From positions 1-50,784 of the forward strand of contig NZ_LWMI01000053.1 in assembly GCF_001640365.1 (NCBI RefSeq): a DNA stretch of 50,784 nucleotides, in the 5' to 3' direction. The notes beneath the pieces are model-generated. The model was not told the origin of the DNA, made no database searches, and was given only the letters and a program-made list of their open reading frames with translations. The stretch is from Candidatus Arsenophonus triatominarum. Lineage in GTDB: Bacteria; Pseudomonadota; Gammaproteobacteria; Enterobacterales; Enterobacteriaceae. The position numbers and the translations under genes were made by a program. Of the stretch, positions 7,907 to 17,614 are shown one piece after another. The number at the start of each line of letters is the position of its first letter. Position 1 is the first letter of the stretch.

Positions 7907-9275
7907 TTTGCGTCTCATGTGCCAGAAAAATGGTTTCACATGATCCGCTATTACGGCTTTTTAAGTCCATCAGCACAGATGCGAAAAATGTTAACGGAGG
8001 TTGTTTATCCTTTAGCCCAGCAAGATAAAAAACCCGCTAAAAAAGTCACCTGGCGAAACATGTATCAACACGTCTTTAAAGTCGATCCACTTGCTTGTCT
8101 CTTATGTGGGAAAAAATTACTTTTCGCAGGAATGAATTTTGGATTGAATCGTAAAGAACTTATGGCGCGTCACCATGATCTGGCTTGTTTGCGGTGGCGA
8201 TAAAAACTCACGACAGGGTAGATCTATCCTTTTGTTCAAAATTGATTAATAATTAATCGTTTTTTAACCATCTATTCCGTTCCTTATAGCTAGGCGACTT
8301 AATTTTGATTACAAGGTGTGTTATGAGTTATACAATTGATTTTCGACGTAAAGTAATATCTGTAAGGAAAGCCGAAGGTTTAACAATTCGAGAAACTGCG
8401 AAACAATTCCGTATTGGAAAAGCGTCTTTAGTACGTTGGCTTAAACGACCAGAGCCAAAAAATTCAACGCCACGTAAGAGGAAGCTCGATAAAAATGCTT
8501 TAGCAAAAGATGTGGAACAGTATCCAGATGCTTACCAAAAGGAACGGGCAGAGCGATTCGGTGTTTGTAAAAAGACTATTTGGCAATCCCTTAAAAAGCT
8601 GGGATTAACCTATAAAAAAACTCTATTCCATCCAAAAACCAACGAAAGCGACAGGCTGGCACATCAGCAAAAAAGACAACAGTATGAAAAAAAAGATAAA
8701 TCTGTTGTTTTTATTGATGAAAGTGGTTTTTCACATGACACTCCACGAACTCACTGCTATTCCCCAAAAGGTCACCGTTGTTTTGGCCTGAAAAACTGGG
8801 GGTGCTAAGGGAAGAACAAATGTTATTGGCGCTTTATTGGGAACAACCCTTTTTGCTATCGGATTATTTGATTGCAATATTAATCGTGATGTTTTTTATG
8901 TTTGGATCACAAAAATATTGCTCCCAGAACTTCCTGAAAATTCTGTTATTTTTATGGACAACGCTAGCTTTCACAAAGGTAAGAATATTGAACAGGCAAT
9001 TATAAACGCAGGACACCAGATAGAATATTTGCCTGTGTATTCACCAGATTTAAATCCTATAGAACATAAATGGTCTCAAGCTAAACGTAAAAAGATGGAA
9101 ACAGGATGCACTATCGATGACCTGTTTTTAATACATATGCTGTAATCAAAATTAAGTCGCCTAGCTATATCTCAACCTTCAACATAATTTTGGCAAAATT
9201 TAGAAGAAAATAAAAAGGATTTCATCCTGGCGCAGGTTAATGAGTAACCATTTCGGGTATTAATTTTTTATACAT
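7907..9275 (+). mobile_element. IS91-like 3' fragment interrupted by IS630 copy 1
   Basis: Starts in the middle of the transposase at CASHVPEKWFHM-equivalent codons and reads in frame to the natural stop at 8201-8203, including DPLACLLCGKKLLFAGMNF. It then runs through the 3' tail, is split at a TA by IS630 copy 1 (8287-9167), and resumes to the right terminus at 9275, which is followed by GAAC. The transposase lacks its N-terminal two thirds and is inactive. Confidence 0.8.
8287..9167 (+). mobile_element. IS630-family element, copy 1 (complete, transposase frameshifted)
   Basis: 881 bp from TAGCTAGGCGACTTAATTTT to its inverted copy, flanked by TA at 8285-8286 and 9168-9169. The interrupted IS91 tail is exactly restored on removal. 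The transposase starts at ATG 8323 ([11 protein letters not shown]) with AAGG 6 bases upstream. This copy has seven A at about 8616-8622 where the others have eight, so the first half reads on in frame (KKTLFHPKTNES, then the first catalytic Asp in FIDESG) until a five-G run near 8800 (four in most copies) ends it at 8808. The second Asp (FMDNASFH) and Glu (DLNPIEHKW) are in the next frame up to TAA at 9145. Confidence 0.92.
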
Positions 9276-9357
9276 GAACATAATCAGGATTTTTGAAATC
9301 AAAAGGGAATGGTAATGGCATAGGAGAACTTGCGAAAAATCGCCTCTATTTAACTTA

Positions 9358-9597
9358 ACCTGAGTTCGGGATAAGGATCCTAATTTTTTATCGTATATTC
9401 AAATAGTTAACTTAAAATTATTACATAAAACAGTATTAATTTTGGTTTTTTTCATGATTTTAGTAGAAAAATAGCTTCTTTTTTAACCTGCTATCACTAA
9501 GAATTTTCCTGCTTTTTTATCTTATTGATTTTAAAATATTTTTCATAAATCGGCTATTTTTATTTTCTCGCAACTATCGCTTATCTCGAACTCAAGT
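9358..9597. mobile_element. IS982-derived MITE with 7-bp target duplication
   Basis: A 240-bp non-coding element with ends ACCTGAGTTCGGGATAAG and CTTATCTCGAACTCAAGT, the same inverted repeat that bounds the IS982 remnants at 1130 and 4077. It is flanked by TAACTTA at 9351-9357 and 9598-9604. It would be mobilised in trans by an IS982 transposase and sits directly upstream of the higBA promoter. Confidence 0.75.
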
Positions 9598-9615
9598 TAA
9601 CTTAGGGTAGTTATA

Positions 9616-9655
9616 TTGATTTTTATATCATCTTTTTGTATAGTATATATATACA
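9616..9655 (+). promoter_or_regulatory. higBA promoter with overlapping palindromic operator
   Basis: TTGATT (9616-9621) and TATAGT (9639-9644) are separated by 17 bases. A near-perfect 19-bp palindrome at 9637-9655 (TGTATAGTATATATATACA) overlaps the -10 element. This is the layout expected for autorepression by the HigA antitoxin. Confidence 0.65.
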
Positions 9656-9672
9656 GTACGCAAGGTAAGTTT

Positions 9673-9954
9673 ATGATAAAAAACTTTCGTCACAAAGGGC
9701 TAGAGCGTTTCTTTAAAACAGGAGTAACTTCAGGGATTCAAGCTAAACACGCTGTAAAATTACGTGTTCAATTAACCGCCTTAAACGTTGCAAAAAAACC
9801 TTCGGATATGTCAGCACCAAGTTGGAAGTTGCACCCACTAAAAGGAGAGACGTTAAAAGGTCGCTGGGCAATATCTGTTAATGGAAACTGGAGATTAACT
9901 TTTAAATTTGAAGACGAAGACGTGATCCTTGTCGATTATCAAGACTATCATTGA
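9673..9954 (+). CDS. higB: HigB-type toxin (RelE superfamily)
   Basis: A 93-aa protein of the plasmid-maintenance killer family, a ribosome-dependent mRNA interferase in characterised members. Recognisable segments are GLERFFKTG near the N-terminus, LHPLKG..KGRWAISVNGNWRLTF in the middle and the terminal VDYQDYH. The start is ATG 9673, because AAGGT lies at 9662-9666 and the longer frame from 9616 would start inside the promoter. The antitoxin gene follows 7 bases after the stop. This toxin-first order is characteristic of higBA. Confidence 0.9.
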   Translation: MIKNFRHKGLERFFKTGVTSGIQAKHAVKLRVQLTALNVAKKPSDMSAPSWKLHPLKGETLKGRWAISVNGNWRLTFKFEDEDVILVDYQDYH

Positions 9955-9961
9955 GGTAATT

Positions 9962-10243
9962 ATGACTAGAATGTATAACCCTTCTCATCCAGGAATCGTT
10001 TTACGTGAATATTTAAGCCACGTTTCAATTACTGAGGCAGCAAAAGCATTAGGTGTTACTAGAGTTGCTCTTTCTCGCATCTTAAATGGCAATTCAGGCA
10101 TTTCTGCTGATATGGCTTTAAGACTAGAAAGCTCAATTGGTACAAGTGCTGAAATGTGGATCGAAATGCAAGCTCAATATGAACTTTGGCAAGCATCTCA
10201 AAAACCACGACCTGATGTTCATAGACTGCTACCACAGGTCTAA
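9962..10243 (+). CDS. higA: HigA-type antitoxin, XRE-family helix-turn-helix
   Basis: A 93-aa antitoxin and autorepressor. The conserved start PSHPGIVLREYL is followed by the helix-turn-helix SITEAAKALGVTRVALSRILNG (about residues 20-41) and the ISADMALRLESSIGTSAEMW segment typical of the HigA/VapI family. ATG 9962 uses TGAGGT at 9952-9957, which overlaps the higB stop, so the two genes are translationally close. Neutralises HigB and probably binds the palindrome at 9637-9655. The pair should stabilise the plasmid by killing plasmid-free cells. Its stop overlaps that of a convergent resolvase remnant. Confidence 0.92.
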   Translation: MTRMYNPSHPGIVLREYLSHVSITEAAKALGVTRVALSRILNGNSGISADMALRLESSIGTSAEMWIEMQAQYELWQASQKPRPDVHRLLPQV

Positions 10244-10356
10244 CCCATCCGTAAATAACGATAAATAGTCTCGCGTGATACGCCAAATTCTTTTGCTAAT
10301 TTAGCTTTCTTTTCGCCATAATTTGCTCTTGATTGTAACGATTGAATTTGTTCTTG
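10240..10356 (-). pseudogene. Serine recombinase (resolvase/invertase), C-terminal fragment
   Basis: The minus strand encodes SRANYGEKKAKLAKEFGVSR followed by ETIYRYLRMG and TAG at 10240-10242. This is the DNA-binding helix-turn-helix tail of resolvase/invertase-type recombinases. The catalytic domain was lost when the IS91-like right end inserted beside CTTG at 10353-10356. It is convergent with higA, and the stop codons overlap. It may be the remains of a plasmid multimer-resolution gene. Confidence 0.65.
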
Positions 10357-10803
10357 ATATATAAGAAATTAATACCCGAAATGGTTACTCATTAACCTGC
10401 GCCATGATGAAATCCTTTTTATTTTCTTCTAAATTTTGCCAAAATTATGTTGAAGGTTGAGATAAGGAACGGAATAATAGATGGTTAAAAAACGATTAAT
10501 TATTAATCAATTTTAAACAAAAGGATAGATCTACCCTGTCGTGAGTTTTTATCGCCACCGCAAACAAGCCAGATCATGGTGACGTGCCATAAGTTCTTTA
10601 CGATTCAATCCAAAATTCATTCCTGCGAAAAGTAATTTTTTCCCACATAAGAGACAAGCAAGTGGATCGACTTTAAAGACGTGTTGATACATGTTTCGCC
10701 AGGTGACTTTTTTAGCGGGTTTTTTATCTTGCTGGGCTAAAGGATAAACAACCTCCGTTAACACTTTTCGCATCCGTGCTGATGGACTTAAAAAGCCGTA
10801 ATA
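10357..10803 (-). mobile_element. IS91-like 3' fragment
   Basis: Right terminus at 10357 next to CTTG (CAAG in the transposase direction), then the 3' tail and the last 80 or so codons of the transposase (stop at 10549-10551), cut at 10803 by IS630 copy 2. Confidence 0.8.
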
Positions 10804-11684
10804 TAGCTAGGCGACTTAATTTTGATTACAGCATATGTATTAAAAACAGGTCATCGATAGTGCATCCTGTTTCCATCTTTTTACGTTTAGCTTGAGACCA
10901 TTTATGTTCTATAGGATTTAAATCTGGTGAATACACAGGCAAATATTCTATCTGGTGTCCTGCGTTTATAATTGCCTGTTCAATATTCTTACCTTTGTGA
11001 AAGCTAGCGTTGTCCATAAAAATAACAGAATTTTCAGGAAGTTCTGGGAGCAATATTTTTGTGATCCAAACATAAAAAACATCACGATTAATATTGCAAT
11101 CAAATAATCCGATAGCAAAAAGGGTTGTTCCCAATAAAGCGCCAATAACATTTGTTCTTCCCTTAGCACCCCAGTTTTTCAGGCCAAAACAACGGTGACC
11201 TTTTGGGGAATAGCCGTGAGTTCGTGGAGTGTCATGTGAAAAACCACTTTCATCAATAAAAACAACAGATTTATCTTTTTTTTCATACTGTTGTCTTTTT
11301 TGCTGATGTGCCAGCCTGTCGCTTTCGTTGGTTTTTGGATGGAATAGAGTTTTTTTTATAGGTTAATCCCAGCTTTTTAAGGGATTGCCAAATAGTCTTT
11401 TTACAAACACCGAATCGCTCTGCCCGTTCCTTTTGGTAAGCATCTGGATACTGTTCCACATCTTTTGCTAAAGCATTTTTATCGAGCTTCCTCTTACGTG
11501 GCGTTGAATTTTTTGGCTCTGGTCGTTTAAGCCAACGTACTAAAGACGCTTTTCCAATACGGAATTGTTTCGCAGTTTCTCGAATTGTTAAACCTTCGGC
11601 TTTCCTTACAGATATTACTTTACGTCGAAAATCAATTGTATAACTCATAACACACCTTGTAATCAAAATTAAGTCGCCTAGCTA
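10804..11684 (-). mobile_element. IS630-family element, copy 2 (complete)
   Basis: 881 bp with both inverted repeats. The transposase spans about 11648 down to 10826 in two frames (N-terminal half to 11283, C-terminal half from about 11340). The left flank is the IS91 fragment, but the right flank is the interior of IS630 copy 3, so the TA on each side comes from different targets. An insertion into copy 3 was followed by a rearrangement. Confidence 0.92.
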
Positions 11685-12028
11685 TATTGGCGCTTTATTG
11701 GGAACAACCCTTTTTGCTATCGGATTATTTGATTGCAATATTAATCGTGATGTTTTTTATGTTTGGATCACAAAAATATTGCTCCCAGAACTTCCTGAAA
11801 ATTCTGTTATTTTTATGGACAACGCTAGCTTTCACAAAGGTAAGAATATTGAACAGGCAATTATAAACGCAGGACACCAGATAGAATATTTGCCTGTGTA
11901 TTCACCGGATTTAAATCCTATAGAACATAAATGGTCTCAAGCTAAACGTAAAAAGATGGAAACAGGATGCACTATCGATGACCTGTTTTTAATACATATG
12001 CTGTAATCAAAATTAAGTCGCCTAGCTA
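11685..12028 (+). mobile_element. IS630-family element, copy 3 (3' third only)
   Basis: Begins at the internal TATTGGCGCTTTATTGG sequence and reads the last 102 codons of the transposase, with the second Asp and the Glu, up to the right inverted repeat. The 5' two thirds are missing. Confidence 0.9.
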
Positions 12029-12092
12029 TATAAAAATTATGAGGTAAGCATATCACCTCAACTTAGGTGGCCAAATTTAGTATGCCACTACA
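12029..12092 (-). mobile_element. IS3 left-end fragment (64 bp)
   Basis: Contains the leader upstream of IS3 orfA and the complete left inverted repeat ending ...TATGCCACTACA at 12092. IS630 copy 3 abuts its inner side at a TA. Confidence 0.75.
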
Positions 12093-12618
12093 AAGATTGG
12101 TCATGAAATCCGATGAATTTATTACCCGGTTTGCGTCTCATGTGCCAGAAAAATGGTTTCACATGATCCGCTATTACGGCTTTTTAAGTCCATGAGCACG
12201 GATGCGAAAAGTGTTAACGGAGGTTGTTTATCCTTTAGCCCAGCAAGATAAAAAACCCGCTAAAAAAGTCACCTGGCGAAACATGTATCAACACGTCTTT
12301 AAAGTCGATCCACTTGCTTGTCTCTTATGTGGGAAAAAATTACTTTTCGCAGGAATGAATTTTGGATTGAATCGTAAAGAACTTATGGCACGTCACCATG
12401 ATCTGGCTTGTTTGCGGTGGCGATAAAAACTCACGACAGGGTAGATCTATCCTTTTGTTTAAAATTGATTAATAATTAATCGTTTTTTAACCATCTATTA
12501 TTCCGTTCCTTATCTCAACCTTCAACATAATTTTGGCAAAATTTAGAAGAAAATAAAAAGGATTTCATCATGGCGCAGGTTAATGAGTAACCATTTCGGG
12601 TATTAATTTCTTATACAT
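12093..12618 (+). mobile_element. IS91-like 3' fragment
   Basis: Starts at the VMKSDEFITRFASHVPEKW codons, contains a stop at 12194-12196 (TGA where the sister copies have TCA), then an open frame 12202-12426 to the natural end of the transposase, and the 3' tail to the right terminus at 12618 (followed by CAAA). Inactive. Confidence 0.8.
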
Positions 12619-12641
12619 CAAAGGGAAAATTTAAATAAAAA

Positions 12642-13052
12642 CTATATATTTTTAGGATGAAATAAATATTTTCTATCACTTATTTCATTTTTAAAAATTG
12701 TTTTTTTATCGTAGAAAAAGTCTTGTTGAAATTTTATAGCAAAATTAATTATCAATTCCAAAGCTGACAACATATCTGATTCTGAACTTTCTTCTGGTAT
12801 ACGGTAAATTGCTAATATCACTGAAGCATCTAAATCCGTAGATAATATCACATTAGAATAATAGTTTATTTTTAAAATTTGGATTAATAATTCTGGGTCA
12901 TTAGTTACCCTCATTAAAGGGCAGATTATCTCTATTACTCCGTTTGATATATCAAAGTAAATAGATAGATCATTATTTATAGATAATACAGGCCCTTCAT
13001 TATCTAATTCTAGACCAAAGTAATCATACAAAAATGATAGTAAATTTTGCAT
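12642..13052 (-). CDS. Type III secretion chaperone, SigE/IpgE-like (class I, CesT fold)
   Basis: A 136-aa small acidic protein encoded immediately behind the SopB-like effector in the order seen for sigD-sigE and ipgD-ipgE. Segments such as FLYDYFGLELDNEGPVLSI near the N-terminus, DPELLIQILKINYYSN in the middle and LSALELIINFAIKFQQDFFY near the end follow the alternating strand/helix layout of class I chaperones. The start is ATG 13050-13052, and an AAAGG within the last codons of the effector gene at 13065-13069 can serve as ribosome site. The 7-base gap implies co-translation. It would keep the effector soluble and deliver it to the secretion ATPase. Assignment rests mostly on context and general fold. 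Confidence 0.75.
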   Translation of the reverse strand: MQNLLSFLYDYFGLELDNEGPVLSINNDLSIYFDISNGVIEIICPLMRVTNDPELLIQILKINYYSNVILSTDLDASVILAIYRIPEESSESDMLSALELIINFAIKFQQDFFYDKKTIFKNEISDRKYLFHPKNI

Positions 13053-13059
13053 AATTTCA

Positions 13060-14739
13060 TCAACCTTTAAATAAACTAGAAAGACCTTTTAAGCTATTTA
13101 ATACATTTTTATCATCAATACGTTTTTCATATGAAAGGTTTAAAAAACTTAATGGTATATTTTTGATGACTTTATTACCTTTTGCTCCAGTATTACAATA
13201 CTGTATTTCTTGGTTACCACTTTTGGTGAAAACCTCTTTCATTAATTCATTATTTATTCCACCATAAGGTGATCCTGGTTTACTAAGTTTTATTCTCTGA
13301 TTATAGGAAATAACCTCTTGTTTTATCTCTGAATCTAGCATTCCAGTCCTATCTTTTCCACTTTTACAATTCCAACATGGAACCGCTTTAATTTCATATG
13401 CAAGCATAGCAATGCGTTTTGATGCTTTATAAGGTTCACCTTCATCAACATGATGCCATTTATTTTTCCATATAGTCTTTATTTGTTTGCTTAACTCCAG
13501 GACTTTATCTACATTGTCTGGGTTTCCTTTTAAATATTCACCAACCCAACCTCCAGGAGTTGAATTTGGTTCCAAATCATCACCTAATAATTTTTGCATT
13601 GCAATAGAGTTATAAAAATCAGAGGCTGAATTACCCAAGCCAAATTTTAGTGCTAATTCGTTTACTCCAAAATTAAAAGCAGATACCTCTAAATTAACCT
13701 TCACATTTTGTATTTGACCTTGCTTGTCTCTAATTTTTAAAGTCATTATTTGCTGATTACTAAGCGCCTCCCATACTTTAATCTGATCACGTAGCATTTT
13801 TTTTTCATTACCTATCTTACTATTGGTTAATAAAGAAGTAGATACTAACCGCAATTTAACTGGCTCGCCTTTTAAGGCTTTATCAAGGATATGTGGCTGA
13901 GAAAAAAGCGCTGCTGTAACTACTTCTCTGCCTCGATTTCTAGCTCCAAGGGTTCTTTCATACGAATTTTCCGGCAATTCATAAGGTGACAAAACACCGT
14001 GACGTATACCTTCAAAAAGCGTTTTATTAATACCATTCTCTTTTATACTGATTGATGATTTCCATAAATTAGTTGCATGATAAGTTTCTTTTGTTGAAGA
14101 AGAGCAAATACCTTTATCAGAATAAGATATCGGGAAAATATCGTCTTTTCCTAATTTCATTTTACTTGCTGGTTGCTGTTTACTTAAGTAAATTTTTCCA
14201 GCATAAATAATATTATTTTTTATGGTACGCCAGTTTTTGTTATTTAGGTGGTCAATTAATGCTTCTTTAAAAGTGATATTGGCTAATTTTTTAGCTTCAA
14301 AAGAAGAATGTTTATTTCGTAAAAAACTCTTAGATATTAAGTTAACAAGATTATTACGTAATTGTTTAGCAATTTCTATTTCTTTATCTGTTGCGGCTCT
14401 ATTTTCCTTAAATTTTGAAGCATCCAATTGATTGGATAGCGAAATTAGTATAGAGCTATCTTCGCCCATCTTATTCAAAGCTAGGATAGCGGCATCTATT
14501 AAATTACGCTGATAGTCGTAGATATCATGAATTGAACGGTTTGTTTTAAATTTATTTTTTATTAATTTGTTCAGAGAAATGATTTTTTCATAAGCTTGAT
14601 AAGATTTTTTTGGTGGTTTACCATGATTTACAGTTAATCTAACTTTATTAAATTCTACACTATTTGTTTTTTCTTTATTTGAATGATAAAGATTAACATT
14701 CAAACTATCATTTATTATTTTCATATTCATTTCAAACAA
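13060..14739 (-). CDS. sopB: SopB/SigD/IpgD-family inositol phosphate phosphatase, type III effector
   Basis: A 559-aa protein, practically the length of Salmonella SopB (561 aa). Both family signatures are present: motif 1 NFGVNELALK at residues 356-365, and the CX5R catalytic loop CKSGKDRTGM with Cys458 and Arg464, close to the known catalytic Cys460 of SopB. Family members dephosphorylate phosphoinositides in the host cell to drive membrane ruffling, vacuole maturation and Akt survival signalling. The N-terminal third is less conserved and would hold the secretion signal, chaperone-binding and GTPase-binding regions. The first codon is uncertain: TTG 14739 has AGG 8 bases upstream, while ATG 14730 lacks a good site. 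The SigE-like chaperone gene follows. No frame breaks. Translocation would require a type III machine encoded elsewhere. Confidence 0.93.
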   Translation of the reverse strand: MFEMNMKIINDSLNVNLYHSNKEKTNSVEFNKVRLTVNHGKPPKKSYQAYEKIISLNKLIKNKFKTNRSIHDIYDYQRNLIDAAILALNKMGEDSSILISLSNQLDASKFKENRAATDKEIEIAKQLRNNLVNLISKSFLRNKHSSFEAKKLANITFKEALIDHLNNKNWRTIKNNIIYAGKIYLSKQQPASKMKLGKDDIFPISYSDKGICSSSTKETYHATNLWKSSISIKENGINKTLFEGIRHGVLSPYELPENSYERTLGARNRGREVVTAALFSQPHILDKALKGEPVKLRLVSTSLLTNSKIGNEKKMLRDQIKVWEALSNQQIMTLKIRDKQGQIQNVKVNLEVSAFNFGVNELALKFGLGNSASDFYNSIAMQKLLGDDLEPNSTPGGWVGEYLKGNPDNVDKVLELSKQIKTIWKNKWHHVDEGEPYKASKRIAMLAYEIKAVPCWNCKSGKDRTGMLDSEIKQEVISYNQRIKLSKPGSPYGGINNELMKEVFTKSGNQEIQYCNTGAKGNKVIKNIPLSFLNLSYEKRIDDKNVLNSLKGLSSLFKG

Positions 14740-14912
14740 TTTATTAACCTGGTTTTAGATAAAATAAAAAGATATATGAACAAATTCAGTGTTCAATAAC
14801 TTATTATTGCTTTATTGCACTTTATTATAACCCAATGAAAGTTTATTAATTTGTTTATAAATGTAATATATTTATTATTGTCAACGATCACCGAAAAGTG
14901 CGCTCCACTGTT
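14740..14912. promoter_or_regulatory. AT-rich region upstream of the sopB-like gene
   Basis: The 170 bases between the sopB-like start and the IstB remnant must contain its promoter. Several TATAAT-like hexamers are possible on the minus strand, but none is decisive in such AT-rich DNA. Confidence 0.3.
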
Positions 14913-15287
<375 letters not shown>

Positions 15288-15292
15288 AAGTG

Positions 15293-15329
15293 AACGTAGC
15301 TGCGCCGCTCACGCGGAGCGTGCTTGTTC
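15293..15329. repeat. Short GC-rich palindromic repeat (REP-like), copy 1
   Basis: CGTAGCTGCGCCGCTCACGC followed by GGAGCGTGCT can fold into an imperfect stem-loop and stands out from AT-rich surroundings. A nearly identical copy is at 39304-39340. Both lie at junctions between transposon remnants. Confidence 0.5.
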
Positions 15330-15334
15330 TTAAC

Positions 15335-15394
15335 GATGGTGGGATCGATGCCTTAATTAATCAAAATCGACGGGTACCTAACGTAAAAATAGAG
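15335..15394 (+). pseudogene. IS481 transposase sliver
   Basis: Sixty bases encoding NDGGIDALINQNRRVPNVK, the segment after the helix-turn-helix of the IS481-type transposase at 3431-3779, here on the plus strand. Confidence 0.7.
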
Positions 15395-15399
15395 TAGAT

Positions 15400-17456
15400 C
15401 AAGATGGTCGCCTATGGCGACGACTTGTCATTGCTTGTTAGTACTGGTATAACCCGATACCTATTGTCTCAATTTTTTGGTCCCTTTTATGTCACCGCGT
15501 TTTAGTCATGTTTTTCAATTTGGTCAACGCTGGCTCAATTGGCTTAATCGCCAACCCCCTGATAGGGTCCGCACTGTTGTGATGGAAACCATGGTAAAGC
15601 GGCACTTCGCTTATGGGGTGGTCAATTTGGCGCTGTCCTGACCCTCAATGTAATTCTGAGAAACGGGTTAAATTTACCTGCAAAAGTCGAAGCTGCCCAC
15701 ATTGTGGCGTCAAAGCTTGCCTACAATGGATTAACAATACGCTAGCTTGGTTACCCGAAGCTCCTTGGCAGCACATCATTTCTACCATGCCTTGTGAATA
15801 TTGGCCTATTATTCGCGCCAACCGTTGGCTTCTCGGTGAAATGAATCGATTAGCCGCTGATGTGATATTAACCATCTGCCGTGACCTCAATATCACCCCG
15901 GGCGTTTTCACTGCCATCCATACCTGGGGACGAGACCAAAAATGGCATCCGCATATTCATTTTTCAGCCACAGCCGGCGGGGTGACTAAAAAGAATACCT
16001 GGCGGGATATCAGCTTTTATCGCGAAAACATTATTACACGCTCACCATTCCCGATGAGCTTAAAGCTGAAGGAAGAAGTAAAGCATCATGGAATCAATTA
16101 CTTAACACTAACTACAAGCGCGGGTGGAATATTAATCTTTCTGATATTCTTTCTAATATTACCCATGTCACCCTTTATCTCTGATTTTATCTAAAGAAAC
16201 CCCCTGTTTCGCTCAGTCGCTTAAAACATTATTCCGGCGAAGATATAGCTAGGCGACTTAATTTTGATTACAGCATATGTATTAAAAACAGGTCATCGAT
16301 AGTGCATCCTGTTTCCATCTTTTTACGTTTAGCTTGAGACCATTTATGTTCTATAGGATTTAAATCTGGTGAATACACAGGCAAATATTCTATCTGGTGT
16401 CCTGCGTTTATAATTGCCTGTTCAATATTCTTACCTTTGTGAAAGCTAGCGTTGTCCATAAAAATAACAGAATTTTCAGGAAGTTCTGGGAGCAATATTT
16501 TTGTGATCCAAACATAAAAAACATCACGGTTAATATTGCAATCAAATAATCCGATAGCAAAAAGGGTTGTTCCCAATAAAGCGCCAATAACATTTGTTCT
16601 TCCCTTAGCACCCCAGTTTTTCAGGCCAAAACAACGGTGACCTTTTGGGGAATAGCCGTGAGTTCGTGGAGTGTCATGTGAAAAACCACTTTCATCAATA
16701 AAAACAACAGATTTATCTTTTTTTTCATACTGTTGTCTTTTTTGCTGATGTGCCAGCATGTCGCTTTCGTTGGTTTTTGGATGGAATAGAGTTTTTTTTA
16801 TAGGTTAATCCCAGCTTTTTAAGGGATTGCCAAATAGTCTTTTTACAAACACCGAATCGCTCTGCCCGTTCCTTTTGGTAAGCATCTGGATACTGTTCCA
16901 CATCTTTTGCTAAAGCATTTTTATCGAGCTTCCTCTTACGTGGCGTTGAATTTTTTGGCTCTGGTCGTTTAAGCCAACGTACTAAAGACGCTTTTCCAAT
17001 ACGGAATTGTTTCGCAGTTTCTCGAATTGTTAAACCTTCGGCTTTCCTTACAGATATTACTTTACGTCGAAAATCAATTGTATAACTCATAACACACCTT
17101 GTAATCAAAATTAAGTCTCCTAGCTATATCAACACGTCTTTAAAGTCGATCCACTTGCTTGTCTCTTATGTGGGAAAAAATTACTTTTCGCAGGAATGAA
17201 TTTTGGATTGAATCGTAAAGAACTTATGGCACGTCACCATGATCTGGCTTGTTTGCGGTGGCGATAAAAACTCACGATAGGGTAGATCTATCCTTTTGTT
17301 CAAAATTGATTAATAATTAATTGTTTTTTAACCATCTATTCCGTTCCTTATCTCAACCTTCAACATAATTTTGGCAAAATTTAGAAGAAAATAAAAAGGA
17401 TTTCATTATGGTGCAGGTTAATGAGTAACCATTTCGGGTATTAATCTCTTATACAT
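15400..17456 (+). mobile_element. IS91-like element with internal deletion, split by IS630 copy 4
   Basis: Left end CAAG-ATGGTCGCC at 15400. The transposase start would be ATG 15489, but an 11-base deletion near 15600 breaks the frame. The frame 15613-16194 is the best-preserved IS91 core here (CPHCGVKAC, HTWGRDQKWHPHIHF). It is interrupted at 16245 by IS630 copy 4, resumes at 17127 further along the transposase, and ends with the 3' tail at 17456. About 240 bases of IS91 sequence are missing between the two IS630 flanks. Confidence 0.8.
16246..17126 (-). mobile_element. IS630-family element, copy 4 (complete)
   Basis: 881 bp. TA is on both sides, but the left flank (GAAGA-TA) and right flank (TA-TCAACACG) lie about 240 bases apart in intact IS91 copies, so DNA was deleted, most simply by recombination between two IS630 copies. 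A substitution creates an ATG in the second frame, giving an uninterrupted 163-codon catalytic half (16268-16759) with FIDESG, FMDNASFH and NPIEHKW. One repeat base differs near 17117. Confidence 0.92.
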
Positions 17457-17559
17457 TAAACAAACTAAAATGACATCAACGGGATAGTGGAGACGTTTAA
17501 AGGTATTTTTTAACAATACACATGGAAACAACTCATATCTGAAAACGATATTCAAATAT

Positions 17560-17597
17560 TCATTTTATCAAACAGACATTTTTTATGCGACAGAACC
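17560..17597 (-). repeat. Transposon-end-like sequence (GGTTCTGTCGCAT type)
   Basis: The reverse complement from 17597 reads GGTTCTGTCGCATAAAAAAT and continues CTGTTTGATAAAATG, closely matching the sequence that starts at 32661 behind cfa. The GGTTCTGT start is reminiscent of IS6-family inverted repeats, but no transposase is attached, so the family is a guess. It lies just downstream of the second effector gene. Confidence 0.45.
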
Positions 17598-17614
17598 ATT
17601 TAGTCTCAATTAAT

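Noticed and set aside
14222..14431. Plus-strand ORF within the sopB-like gene, and similar antisense frames in parA, cfa, the PTS gene and nanE
   Set aside because: Shadows of strongly supported genes on the other strand.
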